Assembly (NCBI GenBank): GCA_902779075.1
Contig: CACZAK010000127.1
Span: 1-11,932, forward strand
Source: an uncultured bacterium
GTDB taxonomy: Bacteria > Verrucomicrobiota > Kiritimatiellia > RFP12 > UBA1067
Length of the DNA stretch: 11,932 nucleotides
Direction: 5' to 3'
Under the pieces are notes generated by a model. It was not told the DNA's origin, ran no database searches, and was given only the letters and a program-made list of their open reading frames with translations. The translations under genes and the position numbers were made by a program. The first letter of the stretch is position 1; every line of letters begins with the position of its first letter. Below, piece after piece: positions 6,841-11,932 of the stretch.

Positions 6841-6869
6841 AGTATAGCAGATTCCCGGCACACGCGCAA
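6841..6869 (-). promoter_or_regulatory. Promoter of the tRNA-Gln gene
   Basis: On the - strand, TTGCGC (6869-6864) is followed after exactly 17 bases by TATACT (6846-6841), a 5 of 6 match to the -10 consensus. The start of transcription would fall near 6833, about 13 bases before the mature 5' end of the tRNA at 6820. It is oriented back-to-back with the promoter of the ABC transporter operon. Confidence 0.65.
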
Positions 6870-6883
6870 GGGGGAAATTCCAG

Positions 6884-6912
6884 TTCACGAAAGAGCCGAG
6901 TTTTGATACAAT
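6884..6912 (+). promoter_or_regulatory. Promoter of the ABC transporter operon
   Basis: TTCACG (6884-6889, 4 of 6 match to the -35 consensus) and TACAAT (6907-6912, 5 of 6 match to the -10 consensus) are separated by exactly 17 bases. Transcription would start around 6918-6920, only a few bases before the ATG at 6924, so the message would be leaderless or nearly so. This agrees with the absence of a purine-rich ribosome binding site before that start codon. Confidence 0.55.
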
Positions 6913-6923
6913 ATCGGCACTCA

Positions 6924-7622
6924 ATGTTAGAGGTAAAACACATATCCTTTTCTTGGGGACGTTTGCCGCTGCTGGACGACGTCTCCTTCACCGTCATGCC
7001 GGGCGAGACGGTGGCGCTTGTCGGTGCGAACGGGGCGGGCAAGACCACGCTCCTGCGCATCCTCGCCGGCGCGTGCCTGCCGTCCTCCGGGACCGTGGTT
7101 GCGGACGCGGTGGACATGCTCCTTTCGCCTTTGCGGTACCGTCGGCTGCTGGGCTACCTGCCCGAGTCTGCGGCGGTGGAGCCGGGCATGACGGTTAAGG
7201 ATTACCTGAAGTACCGTGCGAACCTCAAGGGAGAGGTGCAGAAGAAAATCCGCCACCGCGTGCTCGAGGCGATGGAGCTGTGCGGTCTTTCCGCGCGCGC
7301 GAACACGCGCGCGGACTGTCTTTCGCAGGGCCTACGCAAGCGCGTGGCGTTGGCGGAGGCGATCCTACTCCGTCCGCGTTTCCTGTTCCTCGACGACCTG
7401 CTTGCGGGGCTGGACGCGGAGATGCGTCTTTCCGTAGGGCGCATCCTCAAGTCGTTTTCGTCGTTCGCGGCGACGATAATCTCCGGACATGAACTTGACG
7501 AGCTGGAGTCCATTGCGAACAAGTTTCTCGTGCTGAAGGGCGGACGCCTGCAGATCGCGAATACGGCGGACGACGTGCGTAACCTGTTCGCGGGGAAGGC
7601 CGGAGAGGAGGTAGTGGCATGA
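6924..7622 (+). CDS. ABC transporter ATP-binding protein (GldA-like)
   Basis: Predicted 232-residue ATPase that would power the membrane protein encoded next. Motifs in order: Walker A GANGAGKTT at 34-42, Q-loop region GYLPESAAVEPGMTVKDYL typical of GldA and related ABC-2 ATPases, signature LSQG at 133-136, Walker B FLFLDD with Asp157, D-loop AGLD, and H-loop His189 in SGHELDEL. The position after the Walker B Asp, normally the catalytic Glu, is Asp158, and the usual Pro after it is Leu. This may lower ATP hydrolysis. ATG 6924 is chosen because homology begins there; an in-frame TTG at 6903 overlaps the predicted -10 box. The gene's stop overlaps the next start as ATGA (7619-7622), so the two are co-translated. 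The gld name reflects family resemblance only and does not show gliding motility. Confidence 0.9.
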   Translation: MLEVKHISFSWGRLPLLDDVSFTVMPGETVALVGANGAGKTTLLRILAGACLPSSGTVVADAVDMLLSPLRYRRLLGYLPESAAVEPGMTVKDYLKYRANLKGEVQKKIRHRVLEAMELCGLSARANTRADCLSQGLRKRVALAEAILLRPRFLFLDDLLAGLDAEMRLSVGRILKSFSSFAATIISGHELDELESIANKFLVLKGGRLQIANTADDVRNLFAGKAGEEVVA

Positions 7623-9835
7623 GGACTGTGCGCGTTGTCATGCTGCGCACGTTCGGCGCGCTGATGGGGTCGATGTCGACTGCGATCGCCGTGGCGGTGT
7701 TTCTCGGCGTGTCCGGCGGTCTCTTCGCAAGGGCGCTGCTGGGCGGAGAAGGGGGACTCACTCCCGTGGCCGTGCTGTGGGCGCTCGGGGCTGCGCCGAC
7801 GCTTCCCGTGCTGGCGGCTGTCCTGACAATGCGCCTGGTGGCCGATGATCGTGCATCCGGCCGCGCGGATCTTCTTTTTTCCGCGCCGGTGCGTCCGCGC
7901 GACGTCGTGTTCGGCAAGTTCCTTGGCGCATGGCTGCACGCGGCGCTTGCGCTTGCCGTCTACCTGACGTTGCCGTTGGCGCTGCTCCCCGCGTGCGCGC
8001 CGGCTCTCGCTGAGCATCTCACGTGGGACTTGTTCCTTCCTGCGTATGCTGCGCTGCTCATGCAGGCGGCCCTCTGGTGCGCGTGCGGAATTTTCGCGAG
8101 CGCCTGCTGCCGTTCCGCAGCAGTCGCGGCCGTCATATCGCTTATGCTCACCGTAGTGCTGCCAACCGCAGCCTACCAGTCGGCCTTCATCTGGGGGCGT
8201 GCGTTCCGCGTACACTTCACGGAACTGCCTTTCACGGCGCATCTGGTGGACCTTTCCACGGGCCTCTTGCAGCTCTCTACCCTGTTCCTCTACTTCGCCC
8301 TCGCAGTGTGCGCGCTGTTCGCGGCCTCGAAGACGCTTGCGCTGCTGCAGTTCGGTGGACGCGGCTGGCTAGGCGTGCGTTTCTCCACGGCATGCGCCGT
8401 GTTACTCGCGTTCGCTTTCACGGCATGCGCGTTCCTCTTCGTGGACAGGTTCAGCATCTCCGCCGAACTTCCGATGCGCGGCGGGTATTCGGCGTCGGAC
8501 CGAACGCGGCAGATTCTGGCCGAGACTAGCGGCGAGCCGGTACACGTGACGTGTTTCCTCTCGCAGCGCGCGCCCGCCTACCGGGTGGTCCGGCGTCTCC
8601 TGCGCGGCCTTGAGACCACTGCGCGCGGCGTGGCCGGCGTGCAGCTGGAGGTCGCGAACGTTGATCCGCGCTGGGACCTTGGCGCTGCGGGACGGCTCGT
8701 GAAGGCCGGCGTGCCGGAAGGGTCGCTCGTCTTCCGCCAGGGGCGGCGCAAGGTGACGGTGCCGGTGGACGACCTCTTCGCGGGCGTCACGAACGATACG
8801 CTCGCCGTCACCACAGAGGGACTCTTCGAGGCCGAGAACGCATGCGCCACGGCGGTGCAGCGCCTGTCCGTGGCAGGGCGGCGCGGGACGCTGTACTGGA
8901 CGACAGGCCACGGCGAATCGTCGGCGGCCTCGTACGATGCAATCTACGGCATGAGCGACATTGCGCGCGAGTTCCGCCAGAACGGCTACCGCATCAAGAC
9001 CATCGACCTCGCGCAGACAGCCACCGTGCCGGAAGACTGCGCCGTGCTCGTAATCGCCGGCGCGCGCGAACCGTTCTCCCGCACGGAGACGCAGCGCGTG
9101 GAAGGATACCTTCGCGGCGGGGGGCGTCTGCTCGTGCTGACGGCCTCCTCGCCCAACGCGGGCGTCGGCTCGCTTCTTTCGGACTGGGGCGTGCGGCAGC
9201 TGCCATGTACGGCCGTGTCGCCGTCGTCTACGTTCAACGGCGCCGACGTGCTGGTGACGGACCTGGGCGACCACGCGGTGACGCGTCCGCTCGAGGGCTG
9301 CACGCTTCTCTTCGAGGGCGCCGCCGTGCTGCAGCCTACGGCCGCGGCGGAGACGAACGCGGTGGACGCGGCGTCGGCGGTTGCCGTGGACCGCACTGAG
9401 TTCATGGCGCTCGCGCGCTCCGACGCCAAGAGTTGGGGCGAGTCCGAGCCGGCGGTGCGTCCGTGGGCGTTCGACCCCACGACGGAGCCCAAGGGTCCTC
9501 TCGTGCTAGCTGCGGCGCTTGAGCGCGGCGGCGGCGCTGCGAAGGACCTTGCATTCCGTCCTACGCGCATCGTTGTGGTCGGCGACGCCACGTTCGCACT
9601 CAACGGAGCTCTCGCCCGCCGCGCGAACGCGAACCGCGACTTCCTCCTCAACGCCGTCGCGTGGCTCGCGGGCCTCGACGCGTTCTCGGATTCCCGTATG
9701 CCAGGAAACGTCGTCGCCACGGGCATGGACCGCTCGCGGTGGATTCGCTTCGGGGTGCTGGCCGCCGGCGGTTCTGCCGCATGCGTGCTGCTGCTGGGGC
9801 TGCTTGCCGCGTTTCGCAGAAGGAGGCGGTCATGA
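7619..9835 (+). CDS. Fused ABC-2 permease and GldG-type auxiliary protein
   Basis: Predicted 738-residue inner-membrane protein joining two normally separate subunits. Residues about 1-250 are a GldF/ABC-2-type permease with six hydrophobic segments (near 18-38, 48-72, 101-123, 137-162, 166-184 and 213-237) and the hallmark cytoplasmic stretch DDRASGRADLLFSAP before TM3. Residues about 253-275 form a seventh segment that begins the GldG-like part. A large soluble domain follows (about 280-705) with the auxiliary-domain motif TTGHGE (GHGE at 430-433), and a final helix near 708-731 ends in RRRRRS. Topology suggests the large domain is periplasmic. With the ATPase before it and the DUF4340 protein after it, it probably forms one export or envelope complex with unknown cargo. 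It overlaps both neighbours by ATGA, indicating tight co-expression. Confidence 0.9.
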   Translation: MRTVRVVMLRTFGALMGSMSTAIAVAVFLGVSGGLFARALLGGEGGLTPVAVLWALGAAPTLPVLAAVLTMRLVADDRASGRADLLFSAPVRPRDVVFGKFLGAWLHAALALAVYLTLPLALLPACAPALAEHLTWDLFLPAYAALLMQAALWCACGIFASACCRSAAVAAVISLMLTVVLPTAAYQSAFIWGRAFRVHFTELPFTAHLVDLSTGLLQLSTLFLYFALAVCALFAASKTLALLQFGGRGWLGVRFSTACAVLLAFAFTACAFLFVDRFSISAELPMRGGYSASDRTRQILAETSGEPVHVTCFLSQRAPAYRVVRRLLRGLETTARGVAGVQLEVANVDPRWDLGAAGRLVKAGVPEGSLVFRQGRRKVTVPVDDLFAGVTNDTLAVTTEGLFEAENACATAVQRLSVAGRRGTLYWTTGHGESSAASYDAIYGMSDIAREFRQNGYRIKTIDLAQTATVPEDCAVLVIAGAREPFSRTETQRVEGYLRGGGRLLVLTASSPNAGVGSLLSDWGVRQLPCTAVSPSSTFNGADVLVTDLGDHAVTRPLEGCTLLFEGAAVLQPTAAAETNAVDAASAVAVDRTEFMALARSDAKSWGESEPAVRPWAFDPTTEPKGPLVLAAALERGGGAAKDLAFRPTRIVVVGDATFALNGALARRANANRDFLLNAVAWLAGLDAFSDSRMPGNVVATGMDRSRWIRFGVLAAGGSAACVLLLGLLAAFRRRRRS

Positions 9836-11562
9836 GCAACATGCGCGCGATTCTGTTTTTCATTGTGGGCATCCTCCTGCTGGGCGGCCTGCTCGTTTGG
9901 ATGGAGACGCGGACGCGCAGTGCCGCTCCGGAAGCGCGCGCGCGCGTCCTGTGCGAGTTCAGACCTGAGCGCGTGGACGCCTGCGTTGTGCGGAATGCGG
10001 GACAGGGGGAGGTAGAGCTTGCGCGCGGGGCGGATGGTACATGGCGTCTCGTGCGACCCTTCGCCGTCGCCGCAGACGCCACTGCGGTCGCCCGCCTCGT
10101 CGATGCGCTTACGCTCGTGCCGATTTCGGACATGCGGTCCGACGGAGAAATTCTTGAAATGAACGAGACGTTCGCGGACTTCGGGATAAATACCAATTCA
10201 CTGTCCGTCACGCTCAGTTCACGCGGACGCCATACGGCCGTCACATTCGGGAACATTTCGCCGTCTGGAGCCGAGGTCTACGCCCACGTGGAGGGATCGC
10301 GCAGCATCTGCGCCTTGCCGAAGGATGCATTTGAAAGGATCCCCCGCAACTTGGACGACTTCCGCGAGCGCGGCGTGCTTGAATGTCCGCGTGAGGAAAT
10401 CTCCGGCCTCGACATCCGCGTTCCCGACAAGCCGGCCGTCCGCCTTGCGCGCGCGGAAGGCGGGTGGTCGATACTCTCGCCGGCTGCGGCGCCGGCGGAC
10501 GGCACTGCGGTGGGCTCACTTGTGGACTGCCTCGCCGCCGCGCAGATCGTGGCGTTCGAGATCCCGTCGCGAACTCGTCCGTCCGTGCCGGCGGGCGGCA
10601 TCCGCGCGGGTGACCTCGTGCCTTACGGACTTGACGCGGGGCTCTCCGTGACAGTGCGCGGAGCGGCGGACCGCACGGAGCAGATCGTGTTTGGACGCTC
10701 GGCCGGCACGAATCTCGTGTGGGCGCTCGTGCGGAACGGAAAGGCCGTGGTGTCAGTGGACGCCGCCCTTGCGGAGCGCTGCCGCGCGGACGGCGCGTCG
10801 CTGCGCGATACGCGCGTGTTTCCGTTCGCAGAGGGCGAGAAGGTGACGTCCGTCTCATTCACTGCCGGACCGGCAGTATACGTGCTCGCGCAGGACACCA
10901 ACAGCGTATGGCGAATCGAGGCGCCCGTCGTCGCACCCGCAGACCAGCCCAAGGTGGCGGCGTTCATGGAGCGCCTGCTGCGCCTCAAGCAGAGCGACGT
11001 TTCCAACGAGGGACGCGCCGGCGACGAGCGCATACTCGTGAGCGTGTCCACTACAGTCACCAACCGCCCCGGACTCGCGGTGTCGGCCGAACTCCTGGGC
11101 GGACGCTCCGCGTTCGCGGACCTCCGCTCGAAGACGCTGCTCGCGATCGACCCCGCCACGGTGCGGCGTCTCTCGGTGCGCGCCGCGTCCGGCGCGGAGA
11201 CGTCTGTGCGTTTCAACGCCGACCGCGGCGCGTGGGACCTCGTGAAGGGCGAGAAGGCGTCCGACGCTAAGCGCGTGAACGACGCGGCCGTCAAGGCGCT
11301 GCTCTCGGCGCTCGCGCGCGTGGAGGCGACTGGAGTCGAGGCGCTCGCCGCGTCTGCGGACGACTTGCGCCGGTGCGGACTCGACAAGCCCGCGTTCGTG
11401 CTGGCGGTGGACGTGGAAGCGGCCGACGCCGTGCGACAGAACATCCTTGTAGGCGGCAATGCGCCGGGCGGCGGACGCTACGCGACCGTTGGCGGCGCGG
11501 ATGCCGTGTTCGTCATATCCCGCCGCACTGCGGCGGATTTCACCGCACCTCTCGCGGAGTAG
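9832..11562 (+). CDS. DUF4340 domain-containing membrane-anchored protein
   Basis: Predicted 576-residue protein with a single N-terminal hydrophobic segment (residues 6-24, FFIVGILLLGGLLVW) that should anchor it to the inner membrane with the rest in the periplasm. The body holds about four copies of a DUF4340-type unit. Each has a Trp in a short strand followed by Pro or Asp and then an Asp/Val/Leu-rich helix: Trp71 (TWRLVRPF), Trp212 (GWSILSPA), Trp360 (VWRIEAPV) and Trp468 (AWDLVKGE). DUF4340 proteins are commonly encoded next to GldA/GldFG-like ABC systems, and this gene overlaps the permease gene by ATGA, so it is probably an accessory subunit. ATG 9832 has AAGGAGG at 9820-9826, inside the upstream gene. 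No enzyme motif is visible and the biochemical role is unknown. Codon use is strongly GC-ending. Confidence 0.88.
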   Translation: MSNMRAILFFIVGILLLGGLLVWMETRTRSAAPEARARVLCEFRPERVDACVVRNAGQGEVELARGADGTWRLVRPFAVAADATAVARLVDALTLVPISDMRSDGEILEMNETFADFGINTNSLSVTLSSRGRHTAVTFGNISPSGAEVYAHVEGSRSICALPKDAFERIPRNLDDFRERGVLECPREEISGLDIRVPDKPAVRLARAEGGWSILSPAAAPADGTAVGSLVDCLAAAQIVAFEIPSRTRPSVPAGGIRAGDLVPYGLDAGLSVTVRGAADRTEQIVFGRSAGTNLVWALVRNGKAVVSVDAALAERCRADGASLRDTRVFPFAEGEKVTSVSFTAGPAVYVLAQDTNSVWRIEAPVVAPADQPKVAAFMERLLRLKQSDVSNEGRAGDERILVSVSTTVTNRPGLAVSAELLGGRSAFADLRSKTLLAIDPATVRRLSVRAASGAETSVRFNADRGAWDLVKGEKASDAKRVNDAAVKALLSALARVEATGVEALAASADDLRRCGLDKPAFVLAVDVEAADAVRQNILVGGNAPGGGRYATVGGADAVFVISRRTAADFTAPLAE

Positions 11563-11588
11563 CGCGCGGTAAGAAGATTGGAGATCAA

Positions 11589-11932
11589 ATGGACAAAGAA
11601 ATGAAAACAGTTTTGGTTACTGGGGGGAGCGGATTTCTTGGCATCAACCTCATCCGCCACCTCCGCACAAAGGGCGTGGAGCACATCCGCGTGCTGGACA
11701 TCGCGCCGTTCGACTACCACGAGGCTAAGGAACCCTGGCTCGAATTTACGCTCGGCGACGTGCGCGACCCAGCGACGGTGAACAAGTGCGTGTCGGGCTG
11801 CGACGCGGTGGTGAACACCGCCGCCGCCCTGCCGCTCTACTCGCCGGAGGACATCCGCACCACGGAGGTGGACGGCGCGCGCAACGTGATCGCTGCCTGC
11901 CGCCGCGCGGGCGACGTGCGCATGGTGCAGAT
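11589..11932 (+). CDS. NAD-dependent epimerase/dehydratase (extended SDR), 5' part
   Basis: The first 114 codons of a gene that runs off the right edge. The protein starts a Rossmann fold: strand TVLVTGGSGFLG with the dinucleotide-binding TGGSGFLG at residues 11-18, an acidic Asp37 in RVLDI that favours NAD over NADP, GDVRD after the next strand, and NTAAALPLY, typical of extended short-chain dehydrogenase/reductases acting on nucleotide sugars or sterol-like substrates. ATG 11589 is chosen because GGAG (11580-11583) lies 5 bases upstream; an in-frame ATG four codons later has poorer spacing. It follows the DUF4340 gene by 26 bases on the same strand and may be read from the same transcript. 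The substrate cannot be judged because the catalytic Tyr-x-x-x-Lys region lies outside the window. Confidence 0.88.
   Translation, partial: MDKEMKTVLVTGGSGFLGINLIRHLRTKGVEHIRVLDIAPFDYHEAKEPWLEFTLGDVRDPATVNKCVSGCDAVVNTAAALPLYSPEDIRTTEVDGARNVIAACRRAGDVRMVQ

Noticed and set aside
7291..7314. Perfect GC inverted repeat CCGCGCGCG / CGCGCGCGG
   Set aside because: It is inside the ABC ATPase coding sequence and encodes ordinary residues (ARANTRAD). Alternating CG runs are common in this GC-rich half, for example near 9940.
7202..9274. Long - strand open frames (7202-8242 and 8402-9274)
   Set aside because: They are Arg/Ala/His-rich products of GC-rich DNA antisense to the ABC ATPase and permease genes, with no motifs and no ribosome binding site.
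10623..11459. Open frame of 278 codons on the - strand
   Set aside because: It is antisense to the DUF4340 gene. Its Ser/Thr/Arg-rich low-complexity translation is typical of a shadow frame in GC-rich coding DNA.

Overview
The window looks like a piece of a GC-rich Gram-negative bacterial chromosome. The best guess is a gut or animal-associated member of the Kiritimatiellota/Verrucomicrobiota (PVC) group. This rests on gene content (a GldA-type ATPase, a fused GldF-GldG permease and a DUF4340 protein in one operon, beside carbohydrate-active enzymes) and on strong GC-rich codon use in the right half. It is an inference, because there is no rRNA or marker protein here.

Left half (about 1-6640): an accessory-looking, mosaic region of lower and uneven GC, with every recognised gene on the + strand and most preceded by a strong AAGGAG-type ribosome binding site. 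In order it holds: a small membrane protein (148-318) overlapping a patatin-type lipid hydrolase (308-1291); a decayed coding fragment and two interlocked hairpins (about 1291-1499); a possible sigma70-type promoter (1550-1578); an unrecognised protein with an LGFP-like repeat (1613-2596); a GH20 beta-N-acetylhexosaminidase with fascin-like repeats at both ends, split by one extra base near 2863 (2656-4441); a 29-residue truncated paralogue of the 1613-2596 protein's N-terminus (4470-4559); a GH5 glycosidase of exo-1,3-glucanase type (4716-5810); and an ADP-ribosylglycohydrolase (5822-6637). None of the three enzymes from 2656 to 6637 has a visible signal peptide, so they look cytosolic. Truncation, frameshift and repeated modules suggest a region that is gained, shuffled and lost.

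Boundary (6638-6923): a complete tRNA-Gln(CUG) gene on the - strand with an encoded CCA end and its own promoter. Its 3' end points into the lower-GC region, the usual orientation for an island at a tRNA gene, although no second attachment repeat is visible in the window. Back-to-back promoters serve the tRNA (-) and the next operon (+).

Right half (6924-11932): a tight, very GC-rich operon. The ABC ATPase (6924-7622), the fused permease/auxiliary protein (7619-9835) and the DUF4340 protein (9832-11562) are joined by ATGA stop/start overlaps and probably form one envelope complex. After 26 bases comes an NAD-dependent epimerase/dehydratase (11589 to beyond the window end). This half looks like stable host backbone.
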